Assembly: GCF_003261175.1 (NCBI RefSeq)
Contig: NZ_QLNP01000074.1
Location: forward strand, 124,001-188,000
Source of the DNA: Arthrobacter globiformis
Lineage (GTDB): Bacteria > Actinomycetota > Actinomycetes > Actinomycetales > Micrococcaceae
Length of the DNA: 64,000 nucleotides
Reading direction: 5' to 3'
Shown: positions 7,592 through 16,155 of the stretch, piece by piece
Numbering within the stretch: the stretch's first letter is position 1
Layout: every line of letters starts with the position of its first letter
Notes under the pieces: generated by a model
The model's input: the letters and a program-made list of their open reading frames with translations, nothing else
What the model was told of the DNA's origin: nothing
The model's database searches: none
Translations under genes and position numbers: made by a program

Positions 7592-9127
7592 ATGCGAACT
7601 ATTGGAGACTGGATTCGCCTGAACAGTCGACGCAACCCTGCGAGGGAAGCGTTCGTCGGTACCGATGGCAGAGTCACGTTTGGGGAGGCCGCGGAGAGGG
7701 CTTGGCAACTGGCCAGGGGACTGCGCGATTCCGGAGTCCAGGCAGGGGCCGGCGTCGGCGTCCTGGCCGGCAACTCGGTGTTCAACGCGGAAGCATTCTT
7801 CGGCATCGCTGCTGCCGGCGGGGTTTACATTGCGTACAACTGGCGGTGGGCCCCGGCCGAGCTCGCCGCTGGCATTCGGGAGACCGAGGCAAAAGTCATT
7901 CTCGTGGAAGACGCTCACCTTCCGCTTCTGGAGCAGGCCCTGGAGATCCTCGCCGAAAACGCAGGGGAGGTGCCGCTGATTATCCGCCAAGGCAGCGAAA
8001 CCGACTCCCTTCGCCGGGGGACAGGGCCATTAGATGATGTGGCCACCCCCGAATCGCCGTTGTGCATTATCTACACCGGCGGAAGCACCGGGGTTCCGAA
8101 GGGCGTCGTCCTGTCGCACAGATCAGCACTGGCGAACGCGATCAACGAGATGTACGACTGCGGGGTCGGCAGCCGGGAGAACGAGCGGGGTCTGATCGTC
8201 ACCCCCCTCTTCCATTCAGCGGCCCTGCTGTGCTGGCTCGTTCCGCATTTCATCGCCGGAGCCACCAGCGTCATTGCCGAGAAGTTCAGCGACGAGTCCG
8301 TCGTTGACCTGGTCGGCCGGGAAGCCATCACCAATACGTTCATGATCCCCAATATGATGCGCCGCCTGATGGACGGCGGCGTGCTGCAGGATCCGGCGAT
8401 CCGGAAAAACCTCAAGAGCGTCCACACCGGAGCCGGCCTCCTCCGGATGCCGGACAAGGAACTGTTCACCGGGATGCTTCCGGGGGCCGAACTCTACTTC
8501 CGGTACGGGCTGACCGAGGCAGGGCCTATGGTCACCCGGCTCAAGCCCTCTGACATGCTCGACCCCGAGGTGGACGGATCCATCGGCACCGAATACCTCC
8601 TGGTCGAAGCCCAGTTGCAGGATCCGGATGGGCGGGAAGTCCCGGCCGGAGAACTCGGGGAAATCTGTGTGCGGGGCCCGGGTCTGATGACCGGATACTA
8701 CGGGCGTCCGGAGGCAACGGCCGAGGCCCTCAGGGACGGCTGGCTGCACACCGGCGATCTCGCCATACGCGATGACCGAGGCTACTTTTACTTCCGCGAC
8801 CGGCTTAAGGAAATGATCAAGACCGGCGGCGAGAATGTGTACTCCGCCGAGATTGAGCAGGTTCTGCACCTTCATCCCTCTGTTCTGGAAGCCGTAGTGG
8901 TGGGTGTGCCGGATCCCAAATGGGACGAGGAAGTCCGGGCCGTCGTCGTGCTCCGAAACGGCGTCCAGACCGACGCAACCGAGCTGTCCGGGTTCCTCCG
9001 CCAGCACCTCGCCGGCTACAAGATCCCGAAGAAAATGGTGTTCATGCGTCCCGAAGAACTTCCCCGGTCCGCTGCAGGAAAGCTGGTCAAGAGCCAGCTG
9101 AAAGTGAACCTGGGGTGGAACGCATGA
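7592..9127 (+). CDS. AMP-binding acyl-CoA ligase
   Basis: The 511-residue protein belongs to the ANL superfamily, activating a carboxylic acid with ATP to an acyl-adenylate and then an acyl-CoA. Seen motifs are the P-loop-like IYTGGSTGVPKGVVLSH, the YGLTEAGPM core, GWLHTGDLA, the hinge KTGGENVYSAEIEQ and the catalytic lysine of PRSAAGKLVK near the C-terminus. The start at 7592 follows GAGAGGCAACG; a longer frame exists upstream. It opens an operon of ligase, FAH-family enzyme, carboxylase alpha, CitE and MaoC, so it probably activates the carboxylic acid that enters this CoA pathway. The acid itself is unknown. Confidence 0.88.
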   Translation: MRTIGDWIRLNSRRNPAREAFVGTDGRVTFGEAAERAWQLARGLRDSGVQAGAGVGVLAGNSVFNAEAFFGIAAAGGVYIAYNWRWAPAELAAGIRETEAKVILVEDAHLPLLEQALEILAENAGEVPLIIRQGSETDSLRRGTGPLDDVATPESPLCIIYTGGSTGVPKGVVLSHRSALANAINEMYDCGVGSRENERGLIVTPLFHSAALLCWLVPHFIAGATSVIAEKFSDESVVDLVGREAITNTFMIPNMMRRLMDGGVLQDPAIRKNLKSVHTGAGLLRMPDKELFTGMLPGAELYFRYGLTEAGPMVTRLKPSDMLDPEVDGSIGTEYLLVEAQLQDPDGREVPAGELGEICVRGPGLMTGYYGRPEATAEALRDGWLHTGDLAIRDDRGYFYFRDRLKEMIKTGGENVYSAEIEQVLHLHPSVLEAVVVGVPDPKWDEEVRAVVVLRNGVQTDATELSGFLRQHLAGYKIPKKMVFMRPEELPRSAAGKLVKSQLKVNLGWNA

Positions 9128-9945
9128 AATTGGCAACGATCCGCACCGGAAACGGAACACGTGCTGCGGTCATCGACGGCGGCAAACTGGTCCCCCTGGA
9201 CTTCGCCGATGTGGGAGCCTGGCTGCAGGCCGGGTCCCCGGAGTGGTCAGGCCACGTCGCCGGAGCACCCGTCAGTACTGAGGAAGCGGATTTCGCGCCC
9301 GTAGTCCCAAACCCGGGCAAGATCATCTGTGTTGGGCTGAATTACCGGGACCACATCCTGGAGATGGGCAGGGAACTGCCCGAATACCCGACCCTTTTCG
9401 CCAAGTTCGCCGATTCCCTGGTCGGAGCCCGCGACGACATTGTTCTTCCCCCGGGCTCCGCCAGTGTCGACTGGGAAGGTGAGCTTGCGGTCATCATCGG
9501 CTCCGCGGTCAGCCGCGCCGACGAAACCCAGGCGCGCAACGCCATTGCCGGGTTCGCCGTGGCCAATGACGTCTCGGCACGCGATTACCAGAGGCGCACA
9601 CCGGAATGGCTCCAGGGCAAGACTTTTGACCGGACAACTCCGCTGGGCCCCTATCTGGTCACAGTCGACGAGACGGGCCACGAGCCGGATCTGGACATCA
9701 GCTGCGCCGTGGATGGCAATACCAAACAGCATTCACGCACCTCGGAACTGGTTTTCGGTCCCGTGGCTCTCATCCGGTACATCTCGTCAATCACCACCCT
9801 GCGCCCCGGAGACGTCATCCTCACCGGAACCCCCGGTGGGGTGGGGGACGGTCGCAGTCCCAAGGAATTCCTCGAGCCGGGGTCCGTGCTCGAAACGGGC
9901 ATCAACACGCTCGGTGCCACCGCCAACCACTGCGTCGTCCGCTGA
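9124..9945 (+). CDS. Fumarylacetoacetate hydrolase (FAH) family protein
   Basis: The 273-residue protein starts at an ATG overlapping the ligase stop (ATGA), so the two are translationally coupled; a longer in-frame start lies inside the ligase. The FAH fold is shown by ICVGLNYRDHILEMG, the metal ligands in SVDWEGELAVIIG and VANDVSARDYQRR, the GKTFDRTTPLGPYLV segment and TGTPGGVG. The family cleaves or hydrates 1,3-diketo acids, acylpyruvates or oxaloacetate-like compounds. No aromatic ring-cleavage dioxygenase is seen in the window, so its role in this CoA pathway is open. Confidence 0.85.
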   Translation: MKLATIRTGNGTRAAVIDGGKLVPLDFADVGAWLQAGSPEWSGHVAGAPVSTEEADFAPVVPNPGKIICVGLNYRDHILEMGRELPEYPTLFAKFADSLVGARDDIVLPPGSASVDWEGELAVIIGSAVSRADETQARNAIAGFAVANDVSARDYQRRTPEWLQGKTFDRTTPLGPYLVTVDETGHEPDLDISCAVDGNTKQHSRTSELVFGPVALIRYISSITTLRPGDVILTGTPGGVGDGRSPKEFLEPGSVLETGINTLGATANHCVVR

Positions 9946-9986
9946 TCCCGACGCTGCCGACTTCATACTCATGACAAGGAACGACC

Positions 9987-11750
9987 ATGTTTAGCAAAAT
10001 CCTGATCGCCAACCGCGGCGAAATCGCTGTCCGTGTCATTCGGAGCTGCCGATCCCTCGGAATCAAGTCAGTAGCGGTTCATTCCGAGGCTGATTCGGCA
10101 TCCCTGCACGTCCGCGAAGCCGATCGAGCCGTGAATTTGGGCGCTGGCCCGGCAAGCGAAAACTACCTGAACATCGAGGGCATCATTGCAGCTGCCCTTG
10201 AGACCGGCGCAGAGGCCATCCACCCCGGGTATGGGTTCCTTTCTGAGAACGCAGCCTTCGCGAAGGCTGTAGTGGATGCTGGGCTGGCCTTCATCGGGCC
10301 AAGTCCGGAGGCGATTTCGACCATGGGCGAGAAGGTCGCTGCCAGGGCTGTTGCCATTGCGGCCGAGGTGCCGCTCGCCCCCGGCTCAAAGAACGCCATC
10401 CGGGGTGCCGGAGACGTTATCGACTTCGGCTCCCGGCACGGGTACCCGATCCTCGTGAAGGCATCGGCCGGCGGCGGCGGCCGTGGCATGCGACTGGTCG
10501 AGTCCGAGGAACAGGCAGAGGACGCCGTCGCCGCAGCGGTCCGCGAAGCGACGGCCGCATTTGGCAACGGCGAGGTCTACCTGGAGCGGTATCTCACCAG
10601 CGCACGGCACGTTGAGGTGCAGGTCTTCGCCGACACACTGGGCAACACCGTCTACGTCGGGGACAGGGACTGCTCCGTCCAGCGCCGCCACCAAAAACTC
10701 ATCGAAGAGTCGCCCGCCCCGGGCCTGTCCCCGGAGCTCCGTGCAGTCATGGGCGACGCGGCAGTCCGGCTCGCCCAGCACGTCGGCTACGCCGGCGCCG
10801 GGACCGTGGAATTCCTGGTGGAAGGCGAAAACTTCTACTTCCTCGAAATGAACACCCGCATCCAGGTGGAACACCCCGTCACCGAGATGGTGCACGGCGT
10901 GGACCTCATCGCCGAGCAGATCCGTGTGGCAGCCGGTGAAGAACTGAGCATCCGGGACCGGCTCACCCCGCAGGGTGCGGCTGTCGAAGCGCGCATTAAC
11001 GCCGAAGACGTCGCAGGAGGGCGGTTCCTGCCCGCACCCGGGCTCATTGAGGAGCTCACGCCCCCCGAAGGGGAAGGTCTTCGCTTCGACGCCGGCTACC
11101 AGAGCGGCGACGAGGTCCTGCCGTACTACGACAGCCTCATCGGCAAGCTCATTGCCTATGGACCCGATCGTGAAACGGCACTGGCCAGGCTCGAGGACGG
11201 CCTCGAGAAGCTGGTGGTCCGCGGCGTTCCCACCACCGTCCCGGCCTCCCTCAAGGTGGTGCGCCACGAGGACTTCCAGGCGGCGCGATTCACCACCCGG
11301 TGGCTCGAAGAGACCGTCGACTTCTCGGAAGAACCCGAGGACGAGCCGCTGGCGCGCAATGAAGTGGAAGTCGGCGGACGCTTCTACATCATTCCGCAGT
11401 TCTCAGACCGCCCCGGCGCAGCAAACAACGGCGGACCAGGCTGGGCTCCGCCCGTGGAGGATGTCACAGCGGGCGGCCAACGGCCGCGAAGCAACCGTGC
11501 CCGGGGCAAGGGCAAGGCCACCGACGGAAGCATCAAGGCACCGATGCAGGGGACCATCATCAAGATCAACGTCGAGGAAGGCCAGGCCGTCGCAACGGGA
11601 GACGTCCTCTTTGTCCTGGAAGCGATGAAGATGGAGAACCCCATTCAGGCGCCGGCTGCCGGAATCGTCGGCCCGGTCCATGCCGTCGTGGGCGACTCGA
11701 TGGCAGCCGGAACCCTGCTGACCCAACTCGTCCTGGAAGGGGCCAACTGA
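9987..11750 (+). CDS. Acyl-CoA carboxylase alpha subunit (biotin carboxylase plus BCCP)
   Basis: The 587-residue protein joins biotin carboxylase and biotin-carrier domains. The N-terminus has KILIANRGEIAVRVIR; the ATP-grasp region has KASAGGGGRGMR and DRDCSVQRRHQKLIEE; the active site has EMNTRIQVEHPVTE. The C-terminal carrier ends with the biotinylation motif EAMKMEN. Length matches actinobacterial AccA-type alpha subunits rather than the longer MccA type. The partner beta subunit is probably at 564-2147, 8 kb away in another operon with the same operator motif. It shares one base with the next start (TGATG), indicating coupling to the CitE gene. Confidence 0.92.
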   Translation: MFSKILIANRGEIAVRVIRSCRSLGIKSVAVHSEADSASLHVREADRAVNLGAGPASENYLNIEGIIAAALETGAEAIHPGYGFLSENAAFAKAVVDAGLAFIGPSPEAISTMGEKVAARAVAIAAEVPLAPGSKNAIRGAGDVIDFGSRHGYPILVKASAGGGGRGMRLVESEEQAEDAVAAAVREATAAFGNGEVYLERYLTSARHVEVQVFADTLGNTVYVGDRDCSVQRRHQKLIEESPAPGLSPELRAVMGDAAVRLAQHVGYAGAGTVEFLVEGENFYFLEMNTRIQVEHPVTEMVHGVDLIAEQIRVAAGEELSIRDRLTPQGAAVEARINAEDVAGGRFLPAPGLIEELTPPEGEGLRFDAGYQSGDEVLPYYDSLIGKLIAYGPDRETALARLEDGLEKLVVRGVPTTVPASLKVVRHEDFQAARFTTRWLEETVDFSEEPEDEPLARNEVEVGGRFYIIPQFSDRPGAANNGGPGWAPPVEDVTAGGQRPRSNRARGKGKATDGSIKAPMQGTIIKINVEEGQAVATGDVLFVLEAMKMENPIQAPAAGIVGPVHAVVGDSMAAGTLLTQLVLEGAN

Positions 11751-12619
11751 TGAAGCCCTACCGCTCACTCCTCTTCGTCCCCGGCCACAAGCGAAGCTGG
11801 ATCGACAAGGCCCTGGCCTCAGAGGCTGACGCGATCATCATCGACCTGGAGGACTCTGTCCCCGAACCGGACAAGGCGCTGGCGCGGACCAACGCCCGTG
11901 AAGCCCTCGACACCCACTCGGGTGACAAGGGCATCCTTATCCGCCCCAATGCCCTGGACACCATCCATTTCGGATCCGACATCGCTGAAACCACGCACGG
12001 GAACCTGACGGGTTTCCTGCTCCCCAAGCTCTTCTCACGCGATGACGTGGTGCGCTTCGACGCCCTGGTCACCGCCGCCGAAATCGCCTACGGGCTATCC
12101 AGGGGATCGGTGGAACTCATCCCGTCGCTGGAAACCGCTGCATCGATCAGCAAGGTTGACGAAATCCTGGCCGGTCCCCGAGTGGGCGGCGTCATGGCGG
12201 CGGCCGCCAAGGATGCCGACGTCTCCCGCGAAGTCGGCTTCAGCTGGACAGCGGAAGGTACCGAAACGCTGTACCTGCGCAGCAAAGTTGTCCTTGCAGC
12301 ACGGGCGGCAGGGCTGCGCAGCATTGTTCTCGGCCTCTGGCAGGAGGTCAGCAACATTGACGGGCTTCGCCGCTTTGCGACAGCCAACAATGGGCTGGGC
12401 TACACCGGCCAGGTGCTGATCCATCCCACCCACGCCCCGGTGGCCAACGAGTCCTACGGCTTATCGTCGGCCATGCGCACCTACTACGAGGGGCTCGTTG
12501 AGGCTTTCGAAGAAGGTCAACGCCAAGGGCATGGTGCCGTCTCCTACCGTGGAGATCACATCGACCTCGCCCACGCAAACCACGCCCGCCAGGCTCTCGC
12601 CTTCGCCGGCAGCAACTAA
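11750..12619 (+). CDS. CitE-like CoA-ester lyase (HpcH/HpaI family)
   Basis: The 289-residue protein shows RSLLFVPGHKRSWIDKAL, the metal-binding IIIDLEDSVPEPDK, the SLETAASISKVDEI strand and ALIHP-like GQVLIHPTHAP, as in malyl-, citramalyl- and 3-hydroxy-3-methylglutaryl-CoA lyases of the CitE family. The mycobacterial CitE relative in the leucine locus (Rv2498c) cleaves an HMG-CoA enantiomer. Together with the carboxylase and the MaoC gene it could form carboxylation, hydration and cleavage of a branched acyl-CoA to acetyl-CoA plus a keto acid. The exact CoA ester is inferred. Confidence 0.85.
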   Translation: MKPYRSLLFVPGHKRSWIDKALASEADAIIIDLEDSVPEPDKALARTNAREALDTHSGDKGILIRPNALDTIHFGSDIAETTHGNLTGFLLPKLFSRDDVVRFDALVTAAEIAYGLSRGSVELIPSLETAASISKVDEILAGPRVGGVMAAAAKDADVSREVGFSWTAEGTETLYLRSKVVLAARAAGLRSIVLGLWQEVSNIDGLRRFATANNGLGYTGQVLIHPTHAPVANESYGLSSAMRTYYEGLVEAFEEGQRQGHGAVSYRGDHIDLAHANHARQALAFAGSN

Positions 12620-12651
12620 TAACGCAAACCCCACACCACAGGAGACACACC

Positions 12652-13131
12652 ATGGCCGGAATGTATTACGAGGACTTCCAGGTAGGCGAAGTGATCCGCC
12701 ACGAAGTCACCCGGACCGTCACTGAGACGGACAACCTGCTGATCACGGCATTGACCATGAACGTCCAGCCCCTGCACCTCGACGCCGAATTCTCGGCTAA
12801 GAGCATGTACGGCAAGCAGATCGTCAACAGCATCTTCACCCTGGGCCTTGTCACCGGGATCCCCGTCCAGGACACCACGCTCGGGACCACCCTGGGCAAC
12901 CTCGGATTCCGGGACATCGAATTCCCCAAGCCCGTCTTCTTCGGCGACACCCTGCGCGTGGAAACCGAAGCACTGGACAAGCGCGTGTCCAATTCGCGGC
13001 CCGAGACAGGGATCGTCGGCATCGAACACCGCGGCTACAACCAGCACGGCGACGTGGTCTGCGTGGTCCGCCGCACCGCGCTGATGAAGCGCCAGCAGAG
13101 CGCGGAGGCAGAGGCTACCGCCAGCGCCTAG
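12652..13131 (+). CDS. MaoC-family enoyl-CoA hydratase-like protein (copy 1)
   Basis: The 159-residue hot-dog-fold protein shows MYYEDFQVGEVIRHEVTRTVTETDN and the hydratase-2-like NVQPLHLDAEFSAKSMYGKQIVNS. The family adds water to trans-enoyl-CoA esters. It lies 32 bases after citE behind AGGAGACACACC, in the same order seen in mycobacterial leucine loci, where the MaoC protein acts on a methylglutaconyl-CoA type ester. Here it would supply the hydroxyacyl-CoA to the lyase. A second, different MaoC gene is at 17395-17871. Confidence 0.85.
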   Translation: MAGMYYEDFQVGEVIRHEVTRTVTETDNLLITALTMNVQPLHLDAEFSAKSMYGKQIVNSIFTLGLVTGIPVQDTTLGTTLGNLGFRDIEFPKPVFFGDTLRVETEALDKRVSNSRPETGIVGIEHRGYNQHGDVVCVVRRTALMKRQQSAEAEATASA

Positions 13132-13152
13132 CTCGTTTACTCCCGAACGTGT

Positions 13153-13185
13153 GCGGGCCGGCCGGCAGAGATGCGGCCGGCCCGC
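13153..13185 (+). terminator. GC-rich hairpin after the MaoC gene
   Basis: A perfect 12-bp repeat (GCGGGCCGGCCG at 13153-13164, complement at 13174-13185) encloses a 9-base loop. No T-run follows, so it may attenuate rather than stop transcription into the next ligase gene. It also covers an apparent ATG at 13171, which argues for the downstream GTG as the ligase start. Confidence 0.5.
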
Positions 13186-13215
13186 TCCGTCCCAGCCGGA
13201 AGCAGGACCAAAGCA

Positions 13216-14607
13216 GTGCCCTTCCTGAACAGACTCCAGAGATGGGCCGACCTCCGCCCCGACGGCACAGCCGTCGCCGTCGGCGGCCGCGGACTCAGCT
13301 GGGCGGAACTCCGCGGGGCAGCAGAAGAGCTCGTCCCTTCCACTTCGGAAACCTACATCCTGTCCGAACCCAACTCAGCCCAATTCGCAGCGCTGTACTG
13401 CGCCGGGGTAGCCAAGGGGCGGCAAATCGCTGTGCTCGATCCCGCCTGGACGCCACAGGCCCAGGAAGAAGTGGCCCGCATGCTGCCCTCCCCGTCCCGC
13501 GCCACCGGGACGGCGCTGGAAGACGGCGACCCGGACGAGCCCTTCCTCATCGGCTTCACCGCCGGCACGACATCAACACCAAAGGCCTTCACGCGCTCCC
13601 GCCGGTCGTGGCAGGCCTCCTTTGACGCCTCAATCGAATTCTTCGGCCTCCGGCCGGAGGACAAAACATTGGCGCCGGGCCCGCTCTCGGCGAGCCTGAA
13701 CCTCTACACACTTTCCGAATGCCTCTACGCCGGCACGGAATTCCACACCCTGCGCACCTTCGACGTCGGCGATGCCCACGCCGTCATCGCCCACGACGGC
13801 ATCACGAGGCTGGTCCTCGTCCCCACGATGCTTCGGCTCCTCAGCGAACGGGGACTCATGGCATCGGTGGACGCCTCCGCCATCAGAACCATCATCTGTG
13901 CCGGGTCCAAGCTCGACGCCCGCACCTTGGAAGCCGCCAGGCGCTGGGCACCCAACGCCACCATCTTCGAGTATTACGGCGCCGCAGAACTCAGCTTCGT
14001 GGCCGGCCGGGGCCTGGAAGCAGGCGAACCGCTGGACGCCGCGGGCACGGCCATTGGGCGGCCCTTTCCCGGCGTCGAAGTGCGGATCGTCGATGACCAT
14101 GGGGAGCCCCAGCCGGAGGGATGCGTGGGAAACATCAGAGTCAAGAGCCCCATGATCTGCCAAGGCTACCTTTGGGGCGACGACGGGAAAGCCCTCCGGC
14201 GCCTGAACGGTGGCTCCACGGTTGGTGATCAGGGATACCTTCTCGACGGGGTCCTCCACATTCTCGGCCGGAGCTCGGACATGATCAACACGGCAGGCAG
14301 GAACGTCTACCCGCATGAGGTCGAGCTCGCCCTGTCGTCCATCCCTGGCGTTGACGCTGCCGTGGCTGTCGGGTTTCACGATGACCTGCGCGGACAGCGT
14401 GTCGTTGCCGGAATCATTCCCTCCTGTGGAGGGCTCACCGCAGCCGCGCTCAACGCGGGCCTGCAGGCGCTCTTGGCCAGGGACAAGAGGCCTCTCCACT
14501 ATTACTCCCTCACCGAGCTGCCCCTGACCGACAGAGGAAAGCTCAACCGGCGAATGCTTCTTGAATGGATCCGCAGCAACGATTCACGGCTCCGCCGCCT
14601 GCATTAG
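13216..14607 (+). CDS. AMP-binding acyl-CoA ligase (short form)
   Basis: The 463-residue protein is an ANL enzyme with GFTAGTTSTPKAFTRSRRSW as the ATP loop, EYYGAAELSFV, the IGRPFPGVEVRIVDD region, the GRSSDMINTAGRNVYPHEVE hinge and the catalytic lysine in LTDRGKLNRRMLL. The N-terminal domain is shorter than usual. The GTG at 13216 is preferred because the upstream ATG at 13171 lies in a hairpin. It is probably read through from the MaoC gene. With two ligases, the island may activate two different acids, for instance the substrate side chain and a later fragment. Confidence 0.82.
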   Translation: MPFLNRLQRWADLRPDGTAVAVGGRGLSWAELRGAAEELVPSTSETYILSEPNSAQFAALYCAGVAKGRQIAVLDPAWTPQAQEEVARMLPSPSRATGTALEDGDPDEPFLIGFTAGTTSTPKAFTRSRRSWQASFDASIEFFGLRPEDKTLAPGPLSASLNLYTLSECLYAGTEFHTLRTFDVGDAHAVIAHDGITRLVLVPTMLRLLSERGLMASVDASAIRTIICAGSKLDARTLEAARRWAPNATIFEYYGAAELSFVAGRGLEAGEPLDAAGTAIGRPFPGVEVRIVDDHGEPQPEGCVGNIRVKSPMICQGYLWGDDGKALRRLNGGSTVGDQGYLLDGVLHILGRSSDMINTAGRNVYPHEVELALSSIPGVDAAVAVGFHDDLRGQRVVAGIIPSCGGLTAAALNAGLQALLARDKRPLHYYSLTELPLTDRGKLNRRMLLEWIRSNDSRLRRLH

Positions 14608-14641
14608 AGGAACGGTCACACTGAACAGGTGAGCGGGGCGG

Positions 14642-14926
14642 TCAGTCCCTGAGTTCCCTGGTCAGCACTTCAAACTCCTCCACGCTCAGAATCTGCATAT
14701 GCTGCTCGGCGCTTGTCTCCGTCCGGATCCGCTCGGCCGCCTGTTGGCTTCCGTCAAGGGCATTTTTGTCGTCCCACAGGGTGATGGACAGGGACGTGTT
14801 GTCTTGGCTGTACAAATAATAGATGCCTTTGCAACCGGGCATTTCAAGCACCCGGTTGATGGTCTCGTCCGTGGGCGCCCCGGTACTCTCGGGCCCGGGA
14901 CGATAGGTGCTGACTCTGGCGAACAT
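14642..14926 (-). CDS. ABM/EthD-like dimeric ferredoxin-fold small protein
   Basis: The 94-residue protein begins MFARVSTYRPG after a clear GGAGG; the frame is open upstream but without a site. The sequence FARVSTYRPG, a central GCKGIYYLYS strand and SLSITLWDDKNALDGSQQAAER match the antibiotic-biosynthesis-monooxygenase-like (dimeric alpha/beta barrel) fold. Members are cofactor-free monooxygenases or isomerases, or have no known activity. It is convergent with the second ligase gene. Its role in the island is unknown. Confidence 0.65.
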   Translation of the reverse strand: MFARVSTYRPGPESTGAPTDETINRVLEMPGCKGIYYLYSQDNTSLSITLWDDKNALDGSQQAAERIRTETSAEQHMQILSVEEFEVLTRELRD

Positions 14927-15733
14927 TAATTCCTCCAATCGTGCGCTGCAGGGACCGCTCGCCACGTGGCCTGGAAACGAAAAGCCGCCGCCTGCAGGAA
15001 AAATGCCGACTGCTCCAGATGTGGCTGGGACCCCTTCATCAAGTAAGGATCCAATTGGGTCTGGGCACAAGACCGTCACGGTTTTCCGGCTCGACGCACC
15101 ATTCACGCTGCTCGGCACGGCTGACTTAGGGCACGTCGAAAGTAATCCCAGGCCAGCGGCCAGAACGCCTGACCCGGATCCCTAAGGTCGCGGTTCGGCG
15201 GTTTTGGCGCCCGGGTAACGCCGGTCGACCCAGGGTGCCGCGCCGGGGACGTTGGGTCGACCCGCGCCAGTTTTGGAGTAGACGGGACGATCCCGTCCAG
15301 GTTTCATATGCCCTCCGGGTTTTGAAGCACGAGGCAGTGGGGCCGGCCAGGGACACAAGAAGGCACGCGATGCGCGGGCGATGACGTCGCCGACGAACAC
15401 TTCCCGGGCGCATTCACAGTGGAATCGCAGGGGTGGGTCCGGTGGCGCCTCGAGCATGTCCAGCGCATCACCGTCGCCTTAAAGCGCCGTTCGTGCACTG
15501 TCCAGCAGGTCAGCGATCATCGTGATCCATCCCATGATCCGCAGGAGCAGGTGCTCCGTGCTACGGATGTGGCTATACGGTTGCCGACCATAACGCCGGC
15601 GGCGCAGGCCGCATGCCGCAGCCTCGTGAAATTAATGCGCGGATTGGTTTGGCCGTCAGGCGTGGCTCAGGACGCCAGCTACGGATAGCAGGGGAGTGCA
15701 ATCTCCATCTGGGGGATGAGCCAAGGTGTGGTT
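14927..15733. other. Long intergenic region without a convincing gene
   Basis: About 800 bases separate two minus-strand genes. Open frames at 15182-15457 (minus) and 15419-15688 (plus) lack ribosome sites and resemble no family I recognise. The GC-rich sequence could hold a decayed gene, but no alignment can be made by eye. Confidence 0.4.
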
Positions 15734-16096
15734 CTAGGCCGAAGTTGCCTCACCATCCCGGGCGATGACCGCAATGCTGGTCACGGTCAGAACCACCATG
15801 GCTGAAATGAAGTTTTCCGCGTCTACGAGTACGTGCTTGCCCAGCTCTCCTGAGAACGCCTTGCCGGCTCCATCGGCGTCCTCAAAAACGAACTCCACAA
15901 TCCCGTCGACTTCGACGTCCGGCGCAGGGTAGTTTTCCCGCGCGCCTGAGGCCGTCACGTGGTGCTGTGTGTAGGAGATGATGTGCGGAAGCTGGCGCAC
16001 CATCGGGGCATGCACTTCACTCCAATAACGCTGGAATTCGCCGCGCGAAATTCCGGGCTTGCGCTGGAGCAGTGTCAACTGCCTCAAGTAGGGCAT
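15734..16096 (-). CDS. EthD-family protein
   Basis: The 120-residue protein shows the EthD signature YLRQLTLLQRKPGISRGEF then QRYWSEVHAPMVRQLPHI and a second barrel half with GIVEFVFEDADGAGKAF. The ATG at 16096 has AGGAGAAAGACCC upstream. It is the last gene of the minus-strand MaoC/acyl-CoA dehydrogenase/EthD operon. It is closer to the copy at 31162-31518 (both have the W...HAP pattern) than to the one at 2157-2474. The function is unknown beyond the fold. Confidence 0.8.
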   Translation of the reverse strand: MPYLRQLTLLQRKPGISRGEFQRYWSEVHAPMVRQLPHIISYTQHHVTASGARENYPAPDVEVDGIVEFVFEDADGAGKAFSGELGKHVLVDAENFISAMVVLTVTSIAVIARDGEATSA

Positions 16097-16155
16097 GGGT
16101 CTTTCTCCTGGAGTGTTGGCTGGCTGTCGCGTTGCAGGGCAGGACGGCTCTGGGC

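Noticed and set aside
13171-13215. Upstream ATG start for the second acyl-CoA ligase
   Set aside because: The ATG lies in the loop/stem of a 12-bp hairpin and has no ribosome site; the GTG at 13216 begins where homology to the family starts.
15182-15457. Open frame of 91 residues on the minus strand
   Set aside because: No ribosome site and no recognisable protein pattern; repetitive proline/arginine content typical of non-coding GC-rich DNA.
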